Assembly (NCBI GenBank): GCA_963765285.1
Contig: CAVXVR010000006.1
Coordinates: forward strand, 372,001-436,000
Direction: 5' to 3'
DNA: 64,000 nucleotides
Source of the DNA: CAVWZH01 sp963765285
GTDB taxonomy: Bacteria > Acidobacteriota > Terriglobia > Terriglobales > Acidobacteriaceae
Shown: positions 35,659-46,600 of the stretch, piece by piece
How the letters are laid out: each line of letters begins with the position of its first letter
Position numbering within the stretch: the first letter of the stretch is position 1
Program-made: the position numbers and the translations under genes
The notes under the pieces: model-generated
What the model was told of the DNA's origin: nothing
The model's database searches: none
The model's input: only the letters and a program-made list of their open reading frames with translations

Positions 35659-35896
35659 GTTCAGCGAACGCGGAGTGTGAGCCAAGACGCGCCAAGCAAC
35701 CGCGCGGTGTAAGCCCGCTTCGGGAAATACCCGTTCCTTCAGGGTTTTCCGGCCCGAATCTCGCCCACTGTCACCATTCTCCCCAAATGAATGTAAAGGA
35801 TTGTAAAGAAGCAACATAAACCGCAACCGGGTAACCTATTCAAACGTCAAAATAGCATTAGAATCGGAAAGAAGTGTCTGAGATTTTGGGGACAGG

Positions 35897-37171
35897 TTGG
35901 CATCGGGGAGCGAGGCGAAGAAAACTGTGGAAGCTTGCAAAAGAGGGCGTGAGTCAGAAGGTGAAGCTGGCGGGACGACGGCGCGGCGGATCTGGCCGTC
36001 GCGTAGAGTTTGCACGCAAGCGGCGATCGGCTCGTTCCTTGTGCTTGCGATCGTAGGAGCGAGTTGCGGGGGTAGCGATCCCAAGCCCACTACCGCGCGG
36101 GCGGCGACCGGGCAGGCAGTGCCTGTTGGAGTGGTCGCGGCCGAGCAGCGCGATCTGCCCATCTACCTCAAGGGTCTGGGTTCGGTTACCGCTTATAACA
36201 CGGTCAGCATCAAGAGCCGGGTGGACGGACAGCTTTCACAGGTGAACTTTAAAGAAGGGCAATACGTCAACAAGGGCGAACTGTTGGCGGTGATCGATCC
36301 GCGCCCCTTTGAAGTCGCGCTCAGCCAGGCGCAAGCGCAGTTGTTCCGCGATCAGGCCTCACTGCGCGACGCGCAATTAAATTATGACCGCTACAAGGGT
36401 CTGCTGCAGGATTCCGGCGCCATGTCGCAACAACAGGTGGACACACAGAAAGCGTCGGCGGATCAACTGGAGGGAGCGGTTCGCTCCGACCAGGCGGCAG
36501 TCGACAATGCCAAGCTTAATCTCGTGTACTGCCACATCATCGCGCCGATCAGCGGGCGCGTCGGCTTACGCCTGGTGGATGTGGGTAACATGGTGCACGC
36601 CGCCGACACCAACCCGATGTTGGTAATCACGCAGCTTCAGCCGATTGCCGTGATCTTTACCTTGCCGGAAGACAATCTTCCGACCGTCGCCCAACATATG
36701 CAACACGGCACGCTGCAAGTTGAGGCCTACAGCCGGGATGACCAGACCAAACTAGAAACTGGCACCCTGCTGACCATCGACAATCAGATCGACCAGACCA
36801 CCGGCACTGCCAAGCTGAAAGCCATTTTCGACAACAAAGAAAATCTTCTGTGGCCCAACCAGTTTGTTAACGTCCGTCTTTTGCTCGAAACCCGGAAGAA
36901 CAGTACGGTGATTCCGGCGGCGGCGATTCAACGGGGACCGCAGGGAACCTATGTTTTTGTGGTTAAAGCGGACAAGACCGTCGAAGTTCGTCCGGTCACG
37001 GCGCCTTTTACCCAGAACAATACTTCCTTGATTGCGAGCGGTCTGCAGCCGGGTGAAGTGGTAGTGGTGGACGGCCAGGACAAGCTGCAGGCCGGGTCCA
37101 AAGTCGATCCGCACGTGGTCAGTCCCAACGGAAACAAGAACGCGCAGGCGGCCAGTCCGGGAGCGCCATGA
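35897..37171 (+). CDS. mdtA: RND efflux membrane-fusion protein (MdtA-like)
   Basis: Up to 424 residues. After a basic leader and hydrophobic segment (SFLVLAIVGASCGG, with a possible lipid-attachment Cys) come the barrel-sandwich half GLGSVTAYNTVSIKSRVDGQLSQVNF, an alpha-hairpin (about residues 150-215), and the second lipoyl half IIAPISGRVGLRLVDVGN. The C-terminal beta-barrel and membrane-proximal domains follow. It bridges inner-membrane pump and outer-membrane channel. The start is uncertain: TTG 35897 or GTG 35927. It overlaps the next gene by four bases (ATGA), so the three efflux genes form one operon; no TolC-type channel is present. Confidence 0.9.
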   Translation: MASGSEAKKTVEACKRGRESEGEAGGTTARRIWPSRRVCTQAAIGSFLVLAIVGASCGGSDPKPTTARAATGQAVPVGVVAAEQRDLPIYLKGLGSVTAYNTVSIKSRVDGQLSQVNFKEGQYVNKGELLAVIDPRPFEVALSQAQAQLFRDQASLRDAQLNYDRYKGLLQDSGAMSQQQVDTQKASADQLEGAVRSDQAAVDNAKLNLVYCHIIAPISGRVGLRLVDVGNMVHAADTNPMLVITQLQPIAVIFTLPEDNLPTVAQHMQHGTLQVEAYSRDDQTKLETGTLLTIDNQIDQTTGTAKLKAIFDNKENLLWPNQFVNVRLLLETRKNSTVIPAAAIQRGPQGTYVFVVKADKTVEVRPVTAPFTQNNTSLIASGLQPGEVVVVDGQDKLQAGSKVDPHVVSPNGNKNAQAASPGAP

Positions 37172-40100
37172 GCCCCTCGCGGATTTTCATTCTGCGTCCG
37201 GTAGCGACCACATTGTTGATGGTCGGGCTGCTGCTGGTGGGCATCGTGGCCTACCGGCAATTGCCGGTTTCGGCGCTGCCTGAAGTGGATTACCCCACCA
37301 TCCAGGTTGTGACGTTTTATCCCGGCGCGGATCCTGAGGTAATGGCGTCCTCGGTAACGGCGCCCCTCGAGCGGCAATTCGGCCAGGTGCCCGGCCTTAG
37401 CCAGATGACTTCCACGAGCTCGCTGGGCAGCTCCATCATCACCCTGCAATTCAACCTGGACCAGAACATCGACGTGGAAGAGCAACAAGTGCAGGCGGCG
37501 ATCAATGCCGGCACCACGTACCTGCCACAGGATCTGCCCAACCCGCCGATTTACAGCAAAGTAAATCCGGCGGATTCCCCGATTCTTACACTGGCGATGA
37601 CTTCGGATACGCTGCCGCTCTCCAAGGTCGAGGACCTGGCCGATACTGCGCTGGCGCAAAAAATCTCACAACTGCCGGGCGTGGGGCTGGTTTCGATCAG
37701 CGGTGGACAAAAGCCGGCGGTGCGCATTCAGGCGAATCCTACGGCGCTTGCTTCCTATGGGCTGAGCCTGGAAGACGTGCGCACGGCATTGGCGGCAGCG
37801 AACGTCGATCAGGCGAAAGGCGTGCTGGATGGGCCTCGGCAATCGTTCACCATCGGCGCTAACGACCAACTGACTTCGAGCGCACTGTACAACCAAGTCG
37901 TAGTCGCCTACCGCAATGGCGCGCCGGTGCGCCTTTCCGACATAGCCACCGCTACGGACGGCACCGAAAATGTAATGCAGGCGGCCTGGATGAACACTAC
38001 GCCGGCCGTGATCGTCAACATTCAGCGGCAACCGGGCGCCAATATCATCAGCGTGGCTGACCGCATCAAGAAATTGCTGCCGCAGTTGCAATCTTCCCTG
38101 CCTTCGGCAGTCCGGGTCCAGATTCTTACAGACCGCACGCAGACCATCCGCGCATCCGTCGAGGACGTGCAGTTCGAACTGATGCTGACGGTAGTGCTGG
38201 TGGTGATGGTGATTTTTCTTTTCCTGCGGAATCTTTCGGCCACGGTCATTCCCAGCGTGGCCGTGCCGCTTTCCCTGGTAGGAACTTTCGCGGTGATGTA
38301 TCTGCTCGGCTACAGCCTGAACAACCTGACGCTCATGGCGCTGACCATTTCCACCGGCTTTGTGGTGGATGACGCCATCGTCATGATCGAGAACATTGAG
38401 CGGTTTCTCGAGCAGGGAGATTCGCCGCTGGAAGCGGCCTTGAAGGGATCAGGACAGATCGGGTTCACGATTGTTTCGCTGACAGTCTCTCTGATCGCGG
38501 TGTTAATTCCGTTGCTGTTTATGGGAGACATCGTCGGCCGCCTGTTCCGCGAGTTTGCTGTGACTCTGGCTGTGACCATTCTGGTCTCCGCCATGGTCTC
38601 GCTGACACTGACCCCGATGATGTGTGCCAAGCTCTTGAAGCGTCACGACCCCAGCAAGCAAAGCCGTTTCTACAAGGCTTCGGAAAACTTCTACAACCGC
38701 GTGATCGAGTTCTACGGCCATACGTTGAAGTTCGTGTTGAAACATCAGACCACAACTTTGCTGGTCACCTTCGGCACTCTCGTTTTGACGCTGTTTCTGT
38801 ATGTGGTTGTACCCAAGGGTTTTTTCCCGGTGCAGGACACGGGCGTGATTCTGGGCATCTCGGATGCTCCGCAAAACATTTCCTTTGAGGCCCTGTCGCA
38901 GCGCCAGCAGGCGCTGGCGAAGGTGATCCTGAAAGATCCGGACGTCGAGAGTCTGTCGTCGTTTATCGGGATCGACGGCACCAACACGACGCCCAACAGC
39001 GGGCGCGTCCAAATCAATCTCAAACCGCGGAATCAGCGCAAGGAGACGGCGAGCGACATCATCCGGCGGCTCCAGCCGGAACTGGCGAAGGTCGAAGGCA
39101 TAACGCTGTACATGCAGCCGGTGCAGGACCTTACGGTAGAAGACCGAGTGAGCCGCACCCAGTATCAATATTCCATGGAGGACGCCGACGCCCAGGAATT
39201 AGGCGTGTGGGCGCCCAAACTGGTGGACAAGCTGCGCGCCTTACCCCAGATGCGCGATGTCGCCAGTGATCAGCAAAACAACGGGCTGAAAGCGGAGTTG
39301 GTGATCGACCGGGACACCGCCTCCCGGCTGGGGATTCTGCCTCAGGCCATCGACAACACGTTGTATGACGCCTTCGGCCAGAGGCAGGTGTCGACCATTT
39401 TTACGCAGCTCAATCAATATCACGTAGTTCTCGAGGCGGACCCGCAATTTCAGCGGAATCCGGATGCGTTGAAAGACATCTACGTCAAATCGAATACCGG
39501 CATGCAGGTGCCGCTTTCGTCTTTTTCTCACTTCCAAACCTCGAATACTGCCTTGGCGATCAATCATCAGGGGCAATTTCCGGTGGTGACGCTGTCGTTC
39601 AATTTAGCGCCGGGAGTTTCTCTGGGAGACGCGACCAAGGCGATCGACCAGGCGGAGCGCGACATTGGCCTTCCACCGAGCATTCATACCAGTTTTCAGG
39701 GGACCGCGGCCGCGTTCCGCAATTCGTTGTCGTCGGAGCCCTGGCTGATCTTTGCCGCCATTGTCACCGTGTACATCGTGCTGGGAGTTTTATATGAAAG
39801 CTACATTCATCCCATTACGATTCTGTCTACGCTGCCTTCGGCTGGGGTGGGCGCGATTCTCGCCCTGTTTCTGACGGGCAACGATCTGGGCGTGGTGGGC
39901 CTGATCGGCATCATCCTGCTGATCGGAATTGTGAAGAAAAATGCCATCATGATGATCGACTTCGCGCTGGAAGCCGAGCGCGTGGAGAAGAAGCCTCCGG
40001 AAGAGGCGATCTTTCAGGCCTGTCTGCTGCGCTTCCGCCCGATCATGATGACCACCATGGCGGCGCTGCTGGGCGGACTTCCGCTGGCGCTGGGCCGCGG

Positions 40101-40290
40101 CACGGGATCGGAGCTACGCCATCCCCTGGGCATCACGATTGTGGGCGGATTGCTGGTGAGCCAAATGCTGACCCTGTACACGACCCCCGTGGTTTATTTG
40201 TGGTTTGACCGGCTGGCGCAGCGCTTCTCGCGATTCCAGATCGGCAATCCGATAGAAGAGCCTGCCGAAGGAAATGCTTCGGCAGACTGA
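37168..40290 (+). CDS. mdtB: RND multidrug efflux pump subunit (MdtB-like)
   Basis: 1040 residues with the RND plan of twelve membrane helices and two large periplasmic loops. Signatures include FILRPVATTLLMVGLLLVG at the N-terminus and GFVVDDAIVMIENIERFLE in helix 4 with the proton-relay aspartates. The later GVGAILALFLTG and VKKNAIMMIDFALEAE mark the second half. The product would export hydrophobic drugs or bile-like compounds by proton antiport. It lies between mdtA (overlap of four bases) and a paralogous pump gene ten bases downstream, the MdtBC arrangement in which two different RND chains form one heterotrimer. Confidence 0.92.
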   Translation: MSPSRIFILRPVATTLLMVGLLLVGIVAYRQLPVSALPEVDYPTIQVVTFYPGADPEVMASSVTAPLERQFGQVPGLSQMTSTSSLGSSIITLQFNLDQNIDVEEQQVQAAINAGTTYLPQDLPNPPIYSKVNPADSPILTLAMTSDTLPLSKVEDLADTALAQKISQLPGVGLVSISGGQKPAVRIQANPTALASYGLSLEDVRTALAAANVDQAKGVLDGPRQSFTIGANDQLTSSALYNQVVVAYRNGAPVRLSDIATATDGTENVMQAAWMNTTPAVIVNIQRQPGANIISVADRIKKLLPQLQSSLPSAVRVQILTDRTQTIRASVEDVQFELMLTVVLVVMVIFLFLRNLSATVIPSVAVPLSLVGTFAVMYLLGYSLNNLTLMALTISTGFVVDDAIVMIENIERFLEQGDSPLEAALKGSGQIGFTIVSLTVSLIAVLIPLLFMGDIVGRLFREFAVTLAVTILVSAMVSLTLTPMMCAKLLKRHDPSKQSRFYKASENFYNRVIEFYGHTLKFVLKHQTTTLLVTFGTLVLTLFLYVVVPKGFFPVQDTGVILGISDAPQNISFEALSQRQQALAKVILKDPDVESLSSFIGIDGTNTTPNSGRVQINLKPRNQRKETASDIIRRLQPELAKVEGITLYMQPVQDLTVEDRVSRTQYQYSMEDADAQELGVWAPKLVDKLRALPQMRDVASDQQNNGLKAELVIDRDTASRLGILPQAIDNTLYDAFGQRQVSTIFTQLNQYHVVLEADPQFQRNPDALKDIYVKSNTGMQVPLSSFSHFQTSNTALAINHQGQFPVVTLSFNLAPGVSLGDATKAIDQAERDIGLPPSIHTSFQGTAAAFRNSLSSEPWLIFAAIVTVYIVLGVLYESYIHPITILSTLPSAGVGAILALFLTGNDLGVVGLIGIILLIGIVKKNAIMMIDFALEAERVEKKPPEEAIFQACLLRFRPIMMTTMAALLGGLPLALGRGTGSELRHPLGITIVGGLLVSQMLTLYTTPVVYLWFDRLAQRFSRFQIGNPIEEPAEGNASAD

Positions 40291-40300
40291 AGATTGACCC

Positions 40301-43300
40301 ATGAATATTTCCGCTCCATTCATCAAGCGGCCCATCGGAACTTCGCTACTGGCGGCGGCGTTGCTGATGGCGGGTGCACTGGCCTTCAACTTCCTTCCGG
40401 TTGCTCCCTTACCCCAGGTTGAATTTCCTGTGATCCAGGTGGGCGCAAGTCTCCCCGGCGCGAGTCCTGAGACTATGGCTTCGGCGGTGGCCACTCCCCT
40501 GGAGAGACAATTCGGCAGGATCGCCGGCATCAATCAGATGACGTCGACCAGCCAGCTGGGCTCAACCAGCATTGTGTTGCAGTTCGATCTGAACCGCAGC
40601 ATCGACGCGGCTGCACGCGATGTGCAAGCCGCAATCAATGCGGCGCGCAGCCAGCTTCCGGCGAATCTGCCGGGCAATCCCACTTACCGGAAGGTGAACC
40701 CGGCGGACGCGCCGATCATGATTCTCGCGCTCACCTCCGACATTGTCACTTTGCCGCAAATGTACGACGCCGCCGACTCCATTCTGGCGCAGAAGCTGGC
40801 CCAGGTGGAGGGTGTCGGCCAGGTGTTCGTGGGAGGCGGCGCCAAGCCCGCGGTGCGCGCGGAATTAAATCCCACGCTCCTAAACAAACTGGGCGTGGGA
40901 CTGGACACAGTGCGCACAGCTTTGAGTTCGGCAAATGCCAACCGGCCCAAGGGTGAACTCTCCGGTCCGATCGATTCCTGGACAGTGGACGCGAACGACC
41001 AGATGTTTCGGGCAGATCAATATCGCAAGCTGATTGTTTCTTATAACAATGGCGCGCCAGTACGCCTGGGGGACGTCGGACAGGTCAGCGACGGGGTTGA
41101 AGACATTCACAACATGGGCGTGGCTAACGGCAAGCCAGCCGTGGTCATCATTATCTTCCGGCAGCCGGGCGCGAACATCATTTCGACGGTAGACCGAATT
41201 TACGCCACGATTCCCTTCCTGAAGTCCTCGATTTCCCCAGCCATCGATCTCTCGGTTGTGCTCGACCGCACCACGACCGTTCGGGCCTCGGTGGCCGACA
41301 TTGAATTCACGCTGGTGATTTCGGTAATCCTGGTAATCCTTGTGGTTTTTGCGTTCCTGCGAACCCTGCGGGCGACCTTGATTCCGAGCGTCGCAGTGCC
41401 GCTTTCTCTGGTGGGCACGTTTGCCGTGATGTACCTGCTGGGCTACAGCCTGAACAATCTTTCGCTTATGGCATTGGCCATTTCAACGGGCTTTGTGGTG
41501 GATGACGCAATCGTGGTGCTGGAAAACATCACCCGCTATCTGGAGGAAGGAATGCCACCGGTACAGGCGGCGTTCCGCGGGGCACGGGAGATCGGGTTTA
41601 CCGTGCTTTCGATGAGCACCTCACTGATCGCCGTGTTTATCCCGATCTTACTGATGGGGGGGATTGTCGGCCGGCTGTTTCGCGAATTTGCCGTGACATT
41701 AAGCGTGGCAATTGGCGTGTCACTCATAGTCTCGCTCACCACCACGCCCACCATGTGCGCCAAGTTCCTGCGGCCGCTGAATCAGGAGACTCATGGCCGG
41801 ATATACGGTTTCAGCGAGTGGATCTTCGACAGCGTTCTCAACATTTACCGCCACAGCCTGCAATGGGTGCTTCGCCATCAGCCCCTGACCCTGGTGGCTA
41901 CGATTGCCACGGCTGCCCTGAGCGTCTACCTGTACTGGATCGTGCCCAAAGGCTTTTTCCCGCAGCAGGATACGGGGCGCATCGTCGGGTCGGTACAGGC
42001 TGCTCAGGACATCTCGTTTCAAGCCATGCAGCAAAAGATGAACCAGTTTGTGAACATCGTAATGAAGGACCCGGCGGTGAGTACGATCACCGGGTGGGCG
42101 GGCGGGAATACGCAGTACAACACGGGCCGCTTGTTCATGATGTTGAAACCGCTCAAGGAGCGAAAACTTTCTGCCGATCAAGTAATCGCGCGCCTGCGGA
42201 AGAGCCTTGCCGTGGTGCCCGGGGCAACGTTGTATATGCAATCCGCCCAGGATTTGACAATCGGCGGGCGCCAAAGTCAGGCGCAATATCAATACACTCT
42301 ACAGGGAGAAAATCTTCAGGACCTGAACACCTGGGCGCCACGCCTGTTGCAGAAGCTGCGGACCCTGCCCCAATTGCGCGACGTCAATTCCGACCAGCAG
42401 GATAAAGGACTGGAAGCGAACGTCATTATCGATCGCGATACGGCGGCGCGCCTGGGAATTGCGGCCCAGGACATCGACAACGCCCTCTACGACGCCTTTG
42501 GCCAGCGGCAAGTCTCCATCATGTACAAACCGCTCAATCAATACCATGTAGTGATGGAGGTGGCTCCCGATTTTCAGCAGAGCACGGAGGCGCTGGAGAA
42601 TATTTACGTGCGGTCGTCTAATGGGACCGCCGTTCCTCTGGCCACGTTTGCGCACTTCGGACCCGCCAATACATCCCTACAGGTCAACCACCAGGGACAA
42701 TATCCGTCGATTACTCTGTCGTTCAATCTGGCTCCGGGAGTTTCGCTCGGACAGGCGACCGCCGTCATCGAAAACGCCGAACGGTCGATCGGCTTTCCGT
42801 CCACTATCAGTGCGAGCTTTCAGGGAACGGCTGCTGCGTTTCAGGATTCTTTGTCGAGCGAGCCATTGCTGATCTTCGCAGCGCTGGTGACCGTGTACAT
42901 CGTTCTCGGCATTCTCTATGAAAGTTATATTCATCCCATTACCATTTTGTCGACGATCCCTTCGGCTGGCGTGGGAGCCATTCTGGCTCTGCTGCTGACG
43001 CACGGCGAACTTAACGTAATCGGCACGATCGGCATCATTTTGTTGATCGGGTTGGTGAAGAAAAACGCCATCATGATGATTGACTTTGCGCTGGAAACTG
43101 AGCGCCGTGACGGGCGCAGTTCCACAGACTCAATCTACGAGGCATGTATTCTTCGTTTTCGTCCCATCATGATGACCACGATGGCGGCCTTATTGGGGGG
43201 TTTGCCCCTGGCCCTGGGAGCCGGTACGGGCTCTGAGTTGAGGCGTCCGCTGGGCATTACGATTGTGGGCGGACTGATTGTCAGCCAGGCACTCACGTTG

Positions 43301-43417
43301 TTCACCACGCCGGTCGTCTACATCTATATGGACCGCGTGCGATTGTGGGCGAAGGGGTGGTGGGCGTCCCGCTCGAGAGTGCAGCCGGTTGAACCGAAGC
43401 CGGCCTCGGCAGACTGA
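40301..43417 (+). CDS. mdtC: RND multidrug efflux pump subunit (MdtC-like)
   Basis: 1038 residues, a close paralogue of the preceding gene with the same landmarks: FIKRPIGTSLLAAALLMAG at the N-terminus, GFVVDDAIVVLENITRYLE in helix 4, and LVKKNAIMMIDFALETE in the second half. In MdtABC one of the two pump chains mainly relays protons and the other mainly binds drug. Which plays which role here cannot be told from motifs alone. The gene ends about 210 bases before a TonB receptor on the same strand, enough for a separate promoter. Confidence 0.92.
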   Translation: MNISAPFIKRPIGTSLLAAALLMAGALAFNFLPVAPLPQVEFPVIQVGASLPGASPETMASAVATPLERQFGRIAGINQMTSTSQLGSTSIVLQFDLNRSIDAAARDVQAAINAARSQLPANLPGNPTYRKVNPADAPIMILALTSDIVTLPQMYDAADSILAQKLAQVEGVGQVFVGGGAKPAVRAELNPTLLNKLGVGLDTVRTALSSANANRPKGELSGPIDSWTVDANDQMFRADQYRKLIVSYNNGAPVRLGDVGQVSDGVEDIHNMGVANGKPAVVIIIFRQPGANIISTVDRIYATIPFLKSSISPAIDLSVVLDRTTTVRASVADIEFTLVISVILVILVVFAFLRTLRATLIPSVAVPLSLVGTFAVMYLLGYSLNNLSLMALAISTGFVVDDAIVVLENITRYLEEGMPPVQAAFRGAREIGFTVLSMSTSLIAVFIPILLMGGIVGRLFREFAVTLSVAIGVSLIVSLTTTPTMCAKFLRPLNQETHGRIYGFSEWIFDSVLNIYRHSLQWVLRHQPLTLVATIATAALSVYLYWIVPKGFFPQQDTGRIVGSVQAAQDISFQAMQQKMNQFVNIVMKDPAVSTITGWAGGNTQYNTGRLFMMLKPLKERKLSADQVIARLRKSLAVVPGATLYMQSAQDLTIGGRQSQAQYQYTLQGENLQDLNTWAPRLLQKLRTLPQLRDVNSDQQDKGLEANVIIDRDTAARLGIAAQDIDNALYDAFGQRQVSIMYKPLNQYHVVMEVAPDFQQSTEALENIYVRSSNGTAVPLATFAHFGPANTSLQVNHQGQYPSITLSFNLAPGVSLGQATAVIENAERSIGFPSTISASFQGTAAAFQDSLSSEPLLIFAALVTVYIVLGILYESYIHPITILSTIPSAGVGAILALLLTHGELNVIGTIGIILLIGLVKKNAIMMIDFALETERRDGRSSTDSIYEACILRFRPIMMTTMAALLGGLPLALGAGTGSELRRPLGITIVGGLIVSQALTLFTTPVVYIYMDRVRLWAKGWWASRSRVQPVEPKPASAD

Positions 43418-43626
43418 AGGGCACGATCAGAGAAAAGTTCCGCGGGACTTTACGAATCTTTACTGGTCATTGACCGAATATTTACCCCTACGGAAGAGGC
43501 CGCAGTGTTCAATAAGATGATGCCAGGGTTCAAGTTCGGTCAGAAAAGGTCAGTTCGCGCCGCTTTCGTGCCTGTCCTCCCATGGTTGCGTGCGGGTTTT
43601 TCGCCTCCTGCGTCAGAGTCTCCTGC

Positions 43627-46600
43627 ATGAAGTTCCTCTGTCAGTCGAAAGTGCAACCTTGCCGTCCCGCCCGTTTGCGGATGTGGGCCGGCTCTTGTGC
43701 GTTGGTGCTTCTATCGGTTAGCGGCGTCTTTGCTCAGGAATCCCCGCCGGCGGCGAGCCTCATCATCACGGGGGTAGTGAGTTCCGGCGCCACGCCTATC
43801 CCGGGTGCGACGGTTACTGCAACCGGCTCCCCCGACGGGAAGAGTGTGGTGACCTGGACTGACATGGCTGGCAACTATTCCCTGCCCGTGCCCGGAGCGG
43901 GAAACTACGCGGTCCGCGCGGAGATGACGGCCTTCGCCCCGGTGATACGGCAGATTACCGTCGCCGACCCCAGCACGCGAGCAGATTTCCTGCTGGTTCT
44001 GAATTCCCGGGCCCAGCAGGCTGCAACCCCTTCCGCACCAGGGCGCACTGTGCCACGCGAGAACCGGGGTTTTCAAAGTCTGGCCGTTCTGCAGGGTCTG
44101 GCCAACGGCGATACCGCGGCCACCAGCGCAGCCGACCAGATTGTGCCCTCCGGAATGCCGGTGCCTGGAGTGGCGCCGGACGCGGCGACCGAGTCGATCG
44201 CATACTCCGGCGGCAATTCCGGTGTGTCGATGTCTATGACCATGGATGAAATGCAGCAGAGGATGCGCGACTCGCAAGGCCAGGGAGGGTTCGGCGGAGG
44301 GCAGACGATCGGAGGAGCGCCGGTAGGCGGCACGGCGGCCGGCGGGGCACCCAGCGGTGGACCCGGCGGTGGCGGATTCGGATTTGGCGGCCCGCCAGGA
44401 GGTGGATCTCGGGGTGGTGGCGGCCCGTTCATTTTGGGCGGCGGCCGGGGAAGATTCGACATCAACCGCCCGCATGGAAGTGTGTACTACACCCTGGGTG
44501 ATGCGGCGCTGAACGCTGCTCCCTACTCACTGACCGGAAATCCGGTTGAGAAACCGGGTTATCTGCAGCAACGTTTCGGTGTTTCCTTCGGCGGCCCACT
44601 GAATATTCCTAAGGTCTATCACGGTGGCACCAAAACGTTCTTCTTTTTCAATTACAACGGTTCGCGAGCGGACAATCCCTACGACGCCTTTTCCACAGTG
44701 CCGACGACAGCCGAGCGCAATGGAGATTTCTCGCAATCCACTTTTCTCAGCCGCGACTCTTTAGGAAACGACGTGCGGCTTCCAGTACAGATTTTCTACC
44801 CCAGCACCAGTCCGTGCCCGCAGGCCGGACAGCCGATCCCCGGCAACAACCTGCAGAACTTTAATCCGGCGTGCGCGCTCAACCCAGCGGCCCAGACCAT
44901 TGCTCAGAATCTGCTGAAGTTTATTCCCACACCGAATCTTCCGGGGGTCCGACCGGACGAACAGAATTTTCACTTCATCACCACAGCAACAAATAACAGC
45001 GACGACCTGAATATCCGTCTGATGCATGCTCTCGGCGGATCGAGCGTCGGCTCGCGCCGGTCGCGCGGCCCGCAAAATAATATGACCTTCGGCTTTCACT
45101 ACCACGGAGCCAACAGTGTCTTGACCAACCCCTTCCCGAGCGTTGGAGGGAACACTTCAGCGCGCAGCTTTGATGTGCCGGTAGGCTACATTCGAAGCTT
45201 CGGCAAGCTGACCAATGTTTTTCGCGTAGATTACAACCGCAGTCGGACTTCGACGCAGAATCTTTATGCCTTTTCCCAGAACATCGCGGGCGATCTTGGA
45301 ATTGGCGGCGTGTCCTCCGACCCGTTCGACTGGGGCTTGCCGAACCTTTCCTTTACTCATTTCGGCAGCCTCAATGACACCAACCCACGCCTGATTCGCA
45401 ATCAGACCTACACCTTTACGGACAACTTGATCTGGACGCACGGCAAGCACACCCTGCATTGGGGCGGTGATTTCCGACGAATCCAGCTCAACACCGAAGC
45501 CAGCAATGATGCGCGAGGCACCTTCGTGTTTACCGGCCTGAACACCTCGCAGACGGGAACACTCAACACCGGTTTCGATCTCGCCGATTTTCTTTTGGGG
45601 TTACCCCAGCAGACCCAGCTGCAAAAGGCGTTGCAGACCGGCGATAACAATTATCATTTCGACGGAAATTTCTGGGACCTGTACGCGCAGGATGAATGGA
45701 AGCTTCGCAGCAACCTGACCCTGAATCTGGGAGTGCGCTATGAATATGTCTCTCCTTTCACAGAACTGAACGACCGCATCGCCAGCCTAGATATTGCTCC
45801 AGAATTTTTCGTGAATCCCAATTTTTCCTCGCCGAATGCGGTCGTGCCCGTCCTGCCGGGAGGCGTTGGCCCGAACAACGGCGCGTATCCCGCCACCCTG
45901 GTGCGGCCCGACCGGAACAACGTCGCGCCGCGCGTCGGCATCGCGTGGAAAGCCCTGCCCAAGACGGTCGTCCGCGCCGGATATGGAATTAACTACAACA
46001 CTGGCGCGTACCAGACCATCGTGCAGCAGCTCGCGTTTCAGCCGCCGTTTGCGGTCACCGCCACCAACGTGCAATCGGCTGCGGGCGCGCTCACTTTGCA
46101 ATGCGGATTTCCCCCGGCGAACACCTGTGGATCTCCGCCGTCCACCGGGCAGATCACCAACAACTATGCCGTCGACCCGAACTACCGTCTGGGCTACGTG
46201 CAGATCTGGAATCTTGACGTTCAGCAGGAAGTCACTCCCACACTGATCTTCAATCTCGATTACACGGGAACCAAGGGAACGCGGCTGGATGTTCTGGAAG
46301 CTCCGAACCGCTGCCTGGTGGGAGCGCCCGGCCAGCCGGACTGCACCACTGGAATTCGCCTCAGCAACGTGCAGGCATTCAACTGGGAAAGCTCTCAGGC
46401 CGACTCGACTGCCAACGCCGGGACGATTCGAGTACGCAAACGGCTGCAACACGGAGTTTCGCTCGGCGGCAGCTACACCTACTCCAAGGCACTCGATGAT
46501 TCTTCGTCGATTGGTGGAACCGCCAGCGTGGTAGCGCAGAATCCTTTCGATTTGTCGGGGGAGCGCGGGCTTTCCATCTTCGATCAGCGGCACAAATTCA